Positions 11,400-22,282 of a stretch of DNA of 64,000 nucleotides are shown piece after piece. Each line of letters opens with the position of its first letter. Within the stretch, counting starts at the first letter, position 1. Below the pieces are notes generated by a model. The model had not been told where the DNA came from. It searched no databases and saw only the letters and a list, made by a program, of their open reading frames with translations. The DNA is taken from positions 644,627 through 708,626 of the forward strand of contig NW_023503442.1 of NCBI RefSeq assembly GCF_014529535.1, read 5' to 3'. A program made the position numbers and the translations under genes. The stretch comes from Bradysia coprophila. Its lineage: Eukaryota; Arthropoda; Insecta; Diptera; Sciaridae.

Positions 11400-11850
11400 G
11401 GGAGGGCTCAAAGGTCGTTACTCGGCCCTAAGTGTTTTTTCCACATAAATCGAGTAAATCTCATCCGATTTTGCCAGATTTAGTTTTTTATGGAAGGTAA
11501 TTGAATACCGAAAAGAACGTGGCGAAAAAATTTCAAATTTGGGCCCTTGGACTAAGGCCGCTACTCGGCCCTAAGTGGTTTTTGCACATAAATCGAGTAA
11601 ATCTCATTCGATTTTGCTAGTTTTTGTTTCATTTGAGAGACAATTGAATGCCGAATAGAATGATGGCAAAAAAAGTTTCAAATTTGGGCCCTTAGACTAA
11701 CGCCGCTACTGGGCCCTAAGTGGTTTTTGCAAATAAATCGAGTAAATATCATCCGATTTTGCTAATTTTTGTTTTATTTGAGAGGTAATTGAATACCCAA
11801 TGGAAAGTTGGCAAAAAATTTTGGGTTTCTAAAATATTGTCGTAAATTGT
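11400..11850 (-). repeat. 146-bp tandem units, right arm of foldback copy 1 (3 units)
   Basis: Reverse-complement counterparts of the left-arm units; the GGCCCTAAGTG and TCATCCGATTTTGC blocks recur three times. Confidence 0.8.
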
Positions 11851-12327
11851 TGGCTTTATTTAAGAGGTACTTCGTACGGGCTTTCGTAATTGCGCTATGC
11901 GCAATTTAAAAAATGAACACTTTCAGTAAATTTGACCATGCCCAACTTGACTTGCATTTTGGTAACAGACGTATTATAGGGTTGTAGACGTATTAGGGTT
12001 CCGGGCGTGTTACGGCTACGGACGTATTATGGTTACGGACGAAATAGGATTACGGGTCGTACGGGGCTAAGTCGCAGCAAACGCTCCTACTGTTCTGATG
12101 CCTTGTTTTGTTCGGTTTCTGTTGTTTTGTGATCTGATAGACTCGGAAGTGTGTTTAAGGTTGTGGGTATGCTGGTTTTTTGTTCCAATAGTTGCGAAAT
12201 TCGACGAAGATTGAAAGTGGAGAAAGAGCATCAAATTGTCAACGACGAAAGTGACTGAAGTAGTGTGAATGAGCAGAACCGCAAGCTGAGCAATTGTGAT
12301 ACGGGCTGTTGGAGGTCCATTATTCTA

Positions 12328-12471
12328 GGGGTAGGGTAATCTCGCACACCACACAAATTCATGGTGTGCGAGATTCACCTCTTAGTGGTGAATCTCGCAC
12401 AGTCATGACTTTTCGTTACATGTCGTAAAAGGACGCATACTATGATCGCGTGTGCGAGATTCCCCGACACC
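12328..12471. mobile_element. 144-bp hAT-type MITE with 8-bp target duplication
   Basis: Flanked by TTATTCTA on both sides (12320-12327 and 12472-12479). Its ends are inverted (AATCTCGCACAC on the left, GTGTGCGAGATT on the right), and two further copies of the same 12-mer lie inside in opposite orientations. An 8-bp duplication with inverted ends fits hAT-driven mobility. It carries no coding sequence. Confidence 0.8.
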
Positions 12472-12865
12472 TTATTCTAATGAGACCGTTGGAGGTCCCG
12501 TGAGGATGGCGGGTAGCTAAGTGTGTAGTAAGTGCACTGGCCAGAGAGGTAATTCGACTGACAATATTGTCTAAATGAAAGATAACGTTTGTAGCTAGTC
12601 CGACTGTTAGACCGAGCGGCGGCAGTTGTTGTTAGTAACATACAGAGGTATATAAGTTCTAGCAACTAAAGTGGCGGACCCGTGTTGCAGACCTTAGACT
12701 GGCCTGGGGAATTCTCGAGAGACAACCAGGACAGTCTCTGGACAGCTTGAATGGCCGAAGAGTAACAGGAAAACACGACGTGCTTTTCCCTTGCTGTTCT
12801 AAGAGAGCCTGACTGGGATCAGGGCCTGGTCCCCAGCTCAAGATGTGAAGTCTGAGTCTGAGTCT

Positions 12866-13600
12866 GAGATGAAATCGAAATAATTTTTTAAATATTGTTT
12901 TTGATGAACTTTGATTGAACATTTTTGAGGAAAATTTATTATATTTTATGATTACGAATCTGTAAAGTTCTCATTTCTCAATTGACAGCAAACGAATTTT
13001 GCAAAATTGGGAAGTCTTTCAGTAACTGTATTGTATTTTATGAATAGACGACGAATTTCAGGATGATTTAAAAAAAAAAACTGTCATCTGGCATGCAGAA
13101 GGTCATCAACTTTGATCTGAGCGATCGTTTTCTTTAGCCGGCTACCACTTGTCAAATAGATTAAAGCTGGTTCGAACAGAATTGCCTTTTGTTCACAATG
13201 TAGACGAAAGTTCGGCAGTAACGCTCCAAAAATAAATGTTGTAATGTTGTAACTAGTAATGAACAATTGGAAAGCCAATCTTTCATGTGAACTCTGTTAA
13301 TCCAAAGCTTGAAAATTATTTTACACGATTGCGAGTTGAAATTGGTCTAATACATGAAATTTCATAAACTTTCAACGGACTTTGAATGTGAAGTACGTTT
13401 CATAACTCGATTTTTCAACGCTTCACTTCTAGCTATGTAAATAACAATTCTAATAATTCAATATTAAATTGTTCAACACCTAGAAAGTTCTATTTTTCAT
13501 TAGCGAAGTGATTAGCGATCAGCGAAAAACGTTTCGCTAATGACATTCTAGCGAGCGCTAACGCTAGTAGCGACAAAGTTTTTTATTAGCGACGCTAGTG
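12866..13600. other. Right part of the outer hAT-like element, no gene seen
   Basis: AT-rich sequence continuing from the duplicated 23-mer to the CGCTAACG-rich right end. A 64-codon minus-strand frame (13278-13084) shows no recognisable domain. Confidence 0.4.
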
Positions 13601-13611
13601 CAACCTTGTTA

Positions 13612-14890
13612 ATAATGTTTACTTTTATGAATTCAATCTAAAACAAGTGTAAAAAGTGATTATTTATGTGAAATTATGTGTAATAAATATGGTTCACGGT
13701 TCGACATGGAAAAACTCGCGGTTCGACAGTGATTGTTGTGACTCAACTTCCACGATTTTATCGGAAAATTTTAGTTTCTTTGCCTTATAAGTGTCGATAT
13801 TAGTGAAATTATTGATCCTGAACAGTTTAATCAAGGAAAACTTGTATTCACAAATAATCAAATTTGATATTCTTTGAATTTTGCATTGAAAGCAGCTGAC
13901 TTTCGATGAAAACTAACGATTCAAGCGAGTTTTCAGCCTATAATACGCAATAGCAAGTATTTTTGAACTCAAACTAAATGATAATGTAGAAGCTCGACGA
14001 TGAGTGACTTCGTTGGCCGAGTATCTACTATTTACTAATGGCACGACCTAAAGTAAGGTGCGTACGCTTTGAGTATGGGTAGCTCGACTTTTCAAATAAC
14101 AAGACGGAGCCTGAAAACGTTATAATTTTTATTTGAACTTAAAGCGAATGATCTAAAGTAAGATTCACAAGCGACAGTTCACATATGAATGATTCATACA
14201 ATGAAAAATGTTCTGCTTATATAGCGACGAATTCAATGGATATGTCGTGTTGTCAATTCATTCTCGAACATTTCTCCGTTGTTTGGATGCCATCTATGTT
14301 TGATTAGTTAAAGTTTCTGATTCGTTTGCGTGGTGGCGCGTTGGTTTTGAATTTTATATTTGATGTTGTGCTACAATAACTAGTATTTTCCGTATCAATT
14401 TTTGATTTTAATTTTTTGTTTTAAAACCTCTAAGAACATGACGTGTCGAACCGCGATTTTTGCCGTATCGCGATCCAAAACGTCGAATCCAGAATTCGAT
14501 TAAAACCGTAATAATTAACTGAAATTCATAATTAAGCTAGTTTCATAGAAAATTAATTGTCCATATGATCTGAAACAATTTCCGCGTACATATCTTCCAA
14601 AGAAACGGAAACAATCGAATTCAAACTCAGATTTTCAAAATTCTGTCGAACCGCGATACTTTACCTTAAACAGTAATTAAACTCAAGTTTCATATATTTA
14701 CAGCTCTAATCATTGTCTATTTAGATGTTGTATGCCATGATTGCTAAAAGAGCTTTAAAGTGAAGACAGGTGGATTCACGAAACATGTTTATGTAAATGG
14801 CTGCAAACCTTATGCATGTGCAAATTGTCATGAAAGATAATTTTATTGTAATTCTTCGGCAAGTACTTCTTTATAAACAATATTTTTGAT
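13612..14890. repeat. Gene-free stretch with repeated GTCGAACCGCGA motifs
   Basis: CGCGGTTCGACA-type motifs occur twice near 13690-13730. The reverse complement, GTCGAACCGCGA, occurs near 14447 and 14645. The arrangement suggests a decayed inverted-repeat element. No coding frame was recognised. Confidence 0.35.
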
Positions 14891-14896
14891 ATTTGT

Positions 14897-17200
14897 AGAG
14901 AAAATCGGTATCGCTCAATTTGTTCCAAAATCAATTTATTTTTGCCAAATTAATTTCGACATCAAATAGATGCCATCATCAGTGGCTGAAAACATTAATT
15001 TCATGAGGACCTAATCATAATACAACATATAGCAACACACATACCACGAATGTTTATATAATAAGTTTAGACACGCATTAAAAAGTGTGCTTCGTCATAT
15101 GCGACTCCAATGCTAAACTAAAATACATAATTTCACATTAGAATAACAACTTAGCAAACTAATACCGGTCAACTTACTAAAAACTTAAACATTGGTAGTC
15201 ACAAACATCAAAAATCTTTAAATTAATCAATGAAAGAAGTCTGTAACAACAGACATTCAACTAGACTGAGTGTATCTAACTAATCGTAAAAAACACACAA
15301 ATTCGTGTAACAAAGCAACAGCACACAGTGCAAATTTCACCAGAATTTCAGATAATGTTACTGTACGACGACGGCAAGAATATGCAATCAGTCTGTTTGT
15401 TGAGACAATTCGGTGTCTTTTTTATCGCAATCATTTCTAGAATGTCTCTCTTCTTTTGATTACTTTCTCGATAGACAATTTTAACATCTTCCCATAGCGG
15501 CGTGTGACCAGTAGAAATTGCATGATCACATAATGCGCTATGTTCATTGTTACTGATGCCTATGTTATATTTATGCTGACCAGTTCTAGACTTCAAATAC
15601 TGTAAAGTCTGGCCAACATATTTACATCCACAACTACATGGAATCGAATAGACAACATGTGACTGTTTCATCTTCGGTGTCGGATCTTTCAATTTACTGA
15701 AAACTGACTTCTTTAGGGTGTTGTCTCCTTTACCAATCAGCATAACGTCATTCTTGCATATGTTCTTCAGCTTTTCAAACAACCCTTTAACATAAGGTAC
15801 TGCAACTATAGGAAGTTTTTCTTTCGGTAGCGCTTTTTCATTCTTGTCAAACTTTTCTTTGGTCACTTTCATTAAACTCTCAACTAATCCAATTGGGTAA
15901 AGATTTTTTCTGAGGGTTTCTCTTAACAAATCCAAATTTTTGTTGTGAAATTCAGGTTCGGAAAGGAGGAAAATCTTTTGCGTCAAAAGTGTAACGGTGT
16001 TGCGTTTGTAGGACGAAGGTAAGTGCGACTTGAAATTAAGATACCGGCCAGACCATGTGTCTTTATGATACCAATCAGTTTTAATGCTGCGGCCATCACG
16101 TATGCATAACACTTCTAAGAAGGATATTCTACAATCCTGTTCTTCTTCAACGGTGAATTGGATGTGTTCATTATATCTGTTAAATTCAGCTTTAGTCTCA
16201 TTAACTTTGTCTGCCGGAACAGCTGTTATGATGTCATCAACAAACCGCCAGTAGAAAGGTAATTTGAATTTCAGCTTTCGAATAACATCATCTTCTAAAA
16301 TCTCCATGACTAAATCTGCGAAAACTGGGCTGGCAGGTGATCCCATTGGAGAACCAAACACTTGACGATAGAATTTCCCATCAAATTGAAAGCAGCATTC
16401 ATCAAGTACCATTGTTAATCCAACGATGAATTCATCTTTTGGTAGATTGGTGAATTTCTTGATTTTTGTCCATCTCTTGTTAACGGCTGATACAACCAAA
16501 TCTTTCGGAATCTTCGTGAATAAGGAGACTACATCCAACGATATCAACACATAATTGGGTGGTAGTCTAATTCGTCGAATTTTCTTCACCAATTCCGTCC
16601 CATTTTTAATTGACCTGTGCGATTTTCCAACCACATTTTTCAAAATATTAGAGAACATCTTGGATAAATTGTACGTGGGCGAACCAATGCTTGCCACAAT
16701 TGGTCTGATTGGATGACCAGTTTTGTGTATCTTAATCAACCCATACATCCTGGAGCATACTGAATTGTATCGTCTGTACCATTTGCCTTGGCCTTCAGTA
16801 ATATACGATTGTTCTTGCCAACGTGTAAAAAGTTTGTTGACTTTGTCTTGAATTGATGCGGTTGGGTCATGATCCAGTGGTACGTAAGTTGTTGAATCAC
16901 TAAGCAGTGTCATCATTTTATTTTCATAGTCCAATTTCTGCATCAGCACAGTAACATTCCCTTTGTCAGCATTCAGCACGAGCAATTGAGGGTTTTGAGC
17001 CAAAAACGTTACGGTTGCAATGTGATTAGCCTTAATCACTTCATCGATCGTACTATGTTTAGTAGGAAGTTTCTTGAAATTGGTGATGACATTACACACT
17101 TTGTTTCTCAATTCTACTCTGTACTTTTTACCAAGCGTTTGGAGTTTCGGTTCAAAGTTGGCAATGAATTGTTCAGAAGCAACCTTGTTGTTCTTCATCG
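14897..17200 (-). mobile_element. Penelope-like element with GIY-YIG domain, left arm of a palindrome
   Basis: The minus-strand frame 17414-15348 (688 aa, starting inside the other arm) encodes a Penelope-type reverse transcriptase. Motifs: MYGLIKIHK with PIRPIVAS, LISLDVVSLFTKIP (motif A), GSPMGSPASPVFADL (motif B) and YWRFVDDI (motif C). The C-terminus has a GIY-YIG nuclease signature (VVYSIPC then CKYVGQT) with a cysteine cluster, as in EN-positive Penelope elements. The first residues read through the palindrome centre, so the native N-terminus is missing or altered. The 3' non-coding end runs to about 14897. No stop interrupts the RT or nuclease. Confidence 0.92.
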
Positions 17201-17300
17201 GTAAATTAACAACAAGGTTGCTTCTGAACAATTCATTGCCAACTTTGAACCGAAACTCCAAACGCTTGGTAAAAAGTACAGAGTAGAATTGAGAAACAAA
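17100..17300. repeat. Centre of the 4.6-kb Penelope palindrome
   Basis: The arms converge at about 17190-17207, where GTTCAGAAGCAACCTTGTTG is mirrored after a unique core of about 10-20 bases (TTCATCGGTAAA). Confidence 0.85.
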
Positions 17301-19510
17301 GTGTGTAATGTCATCACCAATTTCAAGAAACTTCCTACTAAACATAGTACGATCGATGAAGTGATTAAGGCTAATCACATTGCAACCGTAACGTTTTTGG
17401 CTCAAAACCCTCAATTGCTCGTGCTGAATGCTGACAAAGGGAATGTTACTGTGCTGATGCAGAAATTGGACTATGAAAATAAAATGATGACACTGCTTAG
17501 TGATTCAACAACTTACGTACCACTGGATCATGACCCAACCGCATCAATTCAAGACAAAGTCAACAAACTTTTTACACGTTGGCAAGAACAATCGTATATT
17601 ACTGAAGGCCAAGGCAAATGGTACAGACGATACAATTCAGTATGCTCCAGGATGTATGGGTTGATTAAGATACACAAAACTGGTCATCCAATCAGACCAA
17701 TTGTGGCAAGCATTGGTTCGCCCACGTACAATTTATCCAAGATGTTCTCTAATATTTTGAAAAATGTGGTTGGAAAATCGCACAGGTCAATTAAAAATGG
17801 GACGGAATTGGTGAAGAAAATTCGACGAATTAGACTACCACCCAATTATGTGTTGATATCGTTGGATGTAGTCTCCTTATTCACGAAGATTCCGAAAGAT
17901 TTGGTTGTATCAGCCGTTAACAAGAGATGGACAAAAATCAAGAAATTCACCAATCTACCAAAAGATGAATTCATCGTTGGATTAACAATGGTACTTGATG
18001 AATGCTGCTTTCAATTTGATGGGAAATTCTATCGTCAAGTGTTTGGTTCTCCAATGGGATCACCTGCCAGCCCAGTTTTCGCAGATTTAGTCATGGAGAT
18101 TTTAGAAGATGATGTTATTCGAAAGCTGAAATTCAAATTACCTTTCTACTGGCGGTTTGTTGATGACATCATAACAGCTGTTCCGGCAGACAAAGTTAAT
18201 GAGACTAAAGCTGAATTTAACAGATATAATGAACACATCCAATTCACCGTTGAAGAAGAACAGGATTGTAGAATATCCTTCTTAGAAGTGTTATGCATAC
18301 GTGATGGCCGCAGCATTAAAACTGATTGGTATCATAAAGACACATGGTCTGGCCGGTATCTTAATTTCAAGTCGCACTTACCTTCGTCCTACAAACGCAA
18401 CACCGTTACACTTTTGACGCAAAAGATTTTCCTCCTTTCCGAACCTGAATTTCACAACAAAAATTTGGATTTGTTAAGAGAAATCCTCAGAAAAAATCTT
18501 TACCCAATTGGATTAGTTGAGAGTTTAATGAAAGTGACCAAAGAAAAGTTTGACAAGAATGAAAAAGCGCTACCGAAAGAAAAACTTCCTATAGTTGCAG
18601 TACCTTATGTTAAAGGGTTGTTTGAAAAGCTGAAGAACATATGCAAGAATGACGTTATGCTGATTGGTAAAGGAGACAACACCCTAAAGAAGTCAGTTTT
18701 CAGTAAATTGAAAGATCCGACACCGAAGATGAAACAGTCACATGTTGTCTATTCGATTCCATGTAGTTGTGGATGTAAATATGTTGGCCAGACTTTACAG
18801 TATTTGAAGTCTAGAACTGGTCAGCATAAATATAACATAGGCATCAGTAACAATGAACATAGCGCATTATGTGATCATGCAATTTCTACTGGTCACACGC
18901 CGCTATGGGAAGATGTTAAAATTGTCTATCGAGAAAGTAATCAAAAGAAGAGAGACATTCTAGAAATGATTGCGATAAAAAAGACACCGAATTGTCTCAA
19001 CAAACAGACTGATTGCATATTCTTGCCGTCGTCGTACAGTAACATTATCTGAAATTCTGGTGAAATTTGCACTGTGTGCTGTTGCTTTGTTACACGAATT
19101 TGTGTGTTTTTTACGATTAGTTAGATACACTCAGTCTAGTTGAATGTCTGTTGTTACAGACTTCTTTCATTGATTAATTTAAAGATTTTTGATGTTTGTG
19201 ACTACCAATGTTTAAGTTTTTAGTAAGTTGACCGGTATTAGTTTGCTAAGTTGTTATTCTAATGTGAAATTATGTATTTTAGTTTAGCATTGGAGTCGCA
19301 TATGACGAAGCACACTTTTTAATGCGTGTCTAAACTTATTATATAAACATTCGTGGTATGTGTGTTGCTATATGTTGTATTATGATTAGGTCCTCATGAA
19401 ATTAATGTTTTCAGCCACTGATGATGGCATCTATTTGATGTCGAAATTAATTTGGCAAAAATAAATTGATTTTGGAACAAATTGAGCGATACCGATTTTC
19501 TCTACAAATA
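17207..19510 (+). mobile_element. Penelope-like element with GIY-YIG domain, right arm of the palindrome
   Basis: The plus-strand frame 17289-19052 (587 aa) is the same protein as the left arm with one visible residue change (REILRKN for RETLRKN). It carries the same RT motifs and C-terminal GIY-YIG nuclease. Beyond the stop, the 3' region matches the left arm to about 19503 (GATACCGATTTTCTCTACAAAT). The two copies lie 5' end to 5' end. Such elements insert with their own nuclease and often occur in tandem or inverted pairs, but this symmetry and identity are extreme. This copy starts inside the protein, so the pair is a 5'-truncated dimer. Confidence 0.92.
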
Positions 19511-19519
19511 TTTAAAATA

Positions 19520-20100
19520 CGCTCATCGATTTGCAATTATTCGAAATATTTTTGATACATTGATTTGGACTGAATATAAATTGATTGTGTGGATTTCCTT
19601 TTCTGGACAAAGCAATATATAATTGCCCATGTGTCAATACATCTTCAGTGAGGTCTATTCCTATGTAGTATAAGGTAATTCCTTGACATTTGTTTATTGT
19701 TATTGCGTAACATAACTTGACAGGAAAATGATGTCAATTTGAATGTAGTGGAATGTACTAAGGTGTGGAGAGATGTAGTGAAATGCACCAAAATGTGGTG
19801 ACATGCACTGCAGTGAAATGCAGTGAGTTTGGGCTTTATATAAGAAGACAGAAAGTTAGTTTTAAAAACAAATTTATATAGAGATTTGGATTCTAATCGA
19901 CACCTGTTTCAGGGCTTTCAAAAAGGCGCAGTTATGAACATTTTAACCGTAAAAATGTGATCTTGGCTAATATGGCAGTTATAAAGTTCGGTTCAAAGGG
20001 AAAGTTAAAGAGTTTTGCATTTTAGTTGACATGTGATTCAGGGTTTTTCAAAAAAGTCGCTGATTTTATTGCGTTGTACCAAATTCTCTAGAAAATCTTC
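19520..20100. other. Gene-free AT-rich stretch
   Basis: Contains a short GTAGTG/AATGCA-rich repeat near 19740-19820. Sequence at 19850-20060 is related to the internal units seen at 8030 and 50330. No gene is seen. Confidence 0.4.
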
Positions 20101-20300
20101 TTATCTTCTTAAAAGAACTGATATCGCCCAAAACCACTGATATCGGTGGGGCTGACGCTTACAGCTTTAACTCGCAAAAAGAAAAGCAAAAATTTTACCG
20201 AAAAAATTCTAGAAAAAAAATTACCAAAAAAATGCGTCAGAAGTCGTTGGGTGAACCACTCTGAAATAATCACCAAATAATCCAAATAAGCCTTCGAAAA
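20100..20300 (+). repeat. YKRTDI-peptide repeat family, copy E (decayed)
   Basis: Contains AAAGAACTGATATCGCCC, AAAACCACTGATATCGGTGG and AAATTCTAGAAAAAAAATTACC. It matches the copy at 21746-21968 except for a deletion. It lies immediately upstream of the LINE that follows, so the LINE is bracketed by two copies. Confidence 0.65.
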
Positions 20301-20304
20301 AAAT

Positions 20305-21740
20305 AGTGACAAATCAGATGTGAAAAATTACAGAGTCGTAAAACGATTTTATTGAAAATACATGACATCGCAGTCAAACGAAAGATCAGTGAAATAATTC
20401 AGCCTCAACTGACCAATGCTCAGCATGGGTTCAGAGACAAAAGATCAGTCGTAACAAATCTGCTCTGCTTGTCGACGTTGGCTCACACTGCTTTTGAACG
20501 ATCGTGTCAGCTCGATACTTTTTTCGGCGACTATAAGACAGCATTCGACAAAGTAGTGATTCGATCAATGATTATCAAATTCGCAAGATTTGGAATTGGA
20601 AGGAAAACGGCAAAGTGGTTGTGGCAATTCCTAATTGGAAGGACAAATTACGTTCAAATTGGCAGCGACAAATCCAGGACGTTCGAATCAACTTCAGGAG
20701 TGTCTCCTGGAAGTTCACTTGGACCAGTGGATGTTCACCGTATTCATCGACGACTTAGTTGAAGCCGTAACATTCGCTTGTGTTTTGCTATTCGCCGACG
20801 ATATTAAACTGGCTGCCATCATCAGTGATTATGTGGATATACGAAGATTGCAGAATGACATCGATAACGTTAACAGATGGAACACAGCAAACTGTCTTCA
20901 ATTCAACATCGAAAAATGTCACATCTTCAGTATTTATCGACTCGATTCAGCATTCATTAAAGCCGATTACACTTTGGGTGGTCAAATTGTGGAAAGAGTT
21001 GAGGAAACCAGAGATTTGGGTATTTTGGTCGACAGATGGTTCCATCTTGGACATCACATAGAAACAATGGCAATGGTATGTCGTCAGATGATCGGCTGCA
21101 TAAAACCTTTTTCAAATGGTAATTTTACGAAAGATACGCAGGGAATATTGTATGTGACGTACGTCAGATCACGATTAGAATTCGCATCGACCATTTGGAG
21201 TCCGGCGGAACAAATTTACAAGGACGACATCGAATCTATTCAAAAGCAATTTGTCATTTACTTGCTTGAGAGCCGAAGTAATGCGACATCATATCGGCTA
21301 GCACCGTACGTCGACCGGTGTAAACAGTTGAAGCTGCAAAGTTTGGAAACGAGACGTACGATTGCGGACGCTGTTCTTGCCTTCGACATATACAAAGGGA
21401 ATATTGTGGACGATATGATATCACCGAAGTTTGTACGCAACACGAGCGTATACTGCCTCAGGGATTCTACGATGCAGTTGCTTACTGAACCGCGAATGTC
21501 CAGAGCGTGTCTTTCGAACCAGCCAGTAGTCCGGTTAATCAGAATCGTAAATGAATATAAATCGTTAGTGAGACGGACTAATAGCAGGACGGTTTAAAGA
21601 GTCTTTTGTTTGATGTTTTTAACCTTTGACGCGCATATCTGTTAAAACTGTACATTGTGTACTCGTCAAATTCATTGTATTTCTGTATTACATTAATAGT
21701 CAGCCAGTTTTTGGCGGTGCAATAAAGTTGATTGATTGAT
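20305..21740 (+). pseudogene. CR1/Jockey-like non-LTR retrotransposon RT, frameshifted and 5'-truncated
   Basis: Homology begins at about 20305 (SDVKNYR). A first frame (20352-20762) carries the RT region with NAQHGFRDKRS, a degraded motif A (GDYKTAFDKV) and SGVSPGSSLGP (motif B). Near 20730 the frame shifts into 20635-21597, which carries VFIDDL, LLFADDIKL (motif C), NIEKCHIF and the post-RT region (VRSRLEFASTIWSP). An in-frame stop near 20355 and the shift make it non-functional. The 3' end shows a TTGATTGATTGAT tail at about 21727-21740. No endonuclease is present. Confidence 0.85.
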
Positions 21741-21745
21741 AATAT

Positions 21746-21968
21746 TCTTACAAAAGAACTGATATCGCCCAAAACCACTTACAGCGGAGGTAAGTCCTTT
21801 AAGCCACTTACAAAAAAACTGATATCGGTGGGGGTGACGCTAACAGCTTTAACTCGCAAAAAGAAAAGCAAAAATTTTACCGAAAAAATTCTAGAAAAAA
21901 AATTACCAAAAAAATTTTGCGGGGTGAACCACTCTGAAATAATCACCAAATAATCCTTCGAAAAAAAG
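21746..21968 (+). repeat. YKRTDI-peptide repeat family, copy A
   Basis: Reads TKELISPKTTYSGG in one frame, then decays into a lysine-rich tail. It ends in a short hairpin (GGGTGAACCACTCT against AGAGTGGTTCACCC near 21946-21980). Confidence 0.6.
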
Positions 21969-22039
21969 AGTGGTTCACCCCCCGTCAGAAGTGGTAGATG
22001 TTGAGGAAAGTACTGTTAAGAAAATTCTTAAAATAGGGA

Positions 22040-22260
22040 CAAAAACGTTTTGAAATAAAGTAAAAGCCGAATCATCTGCCACTTTGTGACGCAACATTTT
22101 TTAGGATTTTTTTTTCTAGAATTTATTTCGTAAAATTTTTGCTTTTCTTTTTGCGAGTCAAAGCTGTAAGCGTCCCCTCCACCGATATCAGTTCTTTTGT
22201 AAGTGGCTAAAATGACTTGCGTCACGCCTCCACTGTAAGTGGTTTTGGGCGATGTATAAA
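22040..22260 (-). repeat. YKRTDI-peptide repeat family, copy B (reverse)
   Basis: On the minus strand the frame from 22225 reads TQVILATYKRTDIGGGDAYS then diverges. Its 5' part begins at about 22255 with the same ACTTACAGTGGAGGCGTGAC block as the plus-strand copies. It lies just after the stop of the tetraspanin gene. Confidence 0.65.
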
Positions 22261-22282
22261 TCTCTCAATCCTTGAAGTGTTT

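Larger units (their letters stand above)
9996..12105. mobile_element. Complete foldback element, family A copy 1 (about 2.1 kb)
   Basis: It starts CAAGGCATCAGAACAGTCGG and ends with the reverse complement CTGTTCTGATGCCTTG. The inverted arms of about 1 kb run inward through GTTACCAAAATGCAAGTCAAG, GCGCATAGCGCAATTACG, three 146-bp units and GATATCGTCGAAAGACTG to a GGAC run at about 10938-10972. A spacer of about 125 bases follows and then the mirror-image GTCC run from about 11101. No protein-coding capacity is apparent. The DNA could extrude a very long hairpin. Mobilisation would need proteins supplied elsewhere. Confidence 0.8.
8651..12867 (+). mobile_element. Composite insertion flanked by a 23-bp direct repeat and ending in (TCTGAG)n
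   Basis: A 23-base string (GATGAAATCGAAATAAT plus T-run) is present at 8628-8650 and 12868-12890, directly outside this interval. The right edge is a GTCTGAGTCTGAGTCTGAG tail. Direct repeats plus a simple tail suggest a target-primed LINE insertion in plus orientation whose body has since received the foldback at 9996-12105 and the MITE at 12328-12471. No clear RT frame in plus orientation remains. Confidence 0.5.
8434..13608. mobile_element. hAT-like non-autonomous element, ends only, interrupted by nested insertions
   Basis: The left end starts CAAGGTTGC at 8434 and the right end finishes GCAACCTTG at 13608. Both ends carry many CGCTAACG/TAGCG subterminal motifs, as hAT elements often do. 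I see no transposase frame. The flanking 8 bases do not match, so either the target duplication has decayed or the two ends come from different copies. Between them, 8651-12867 is a later insertion. Confidence 0.45.

Noticed and set aside
16986..17286. Short plus-strand ORFs near the Penelope palindrome centre
   Set aside because: They are mirror images of the minus-strand coding sequence created by the palindrome.
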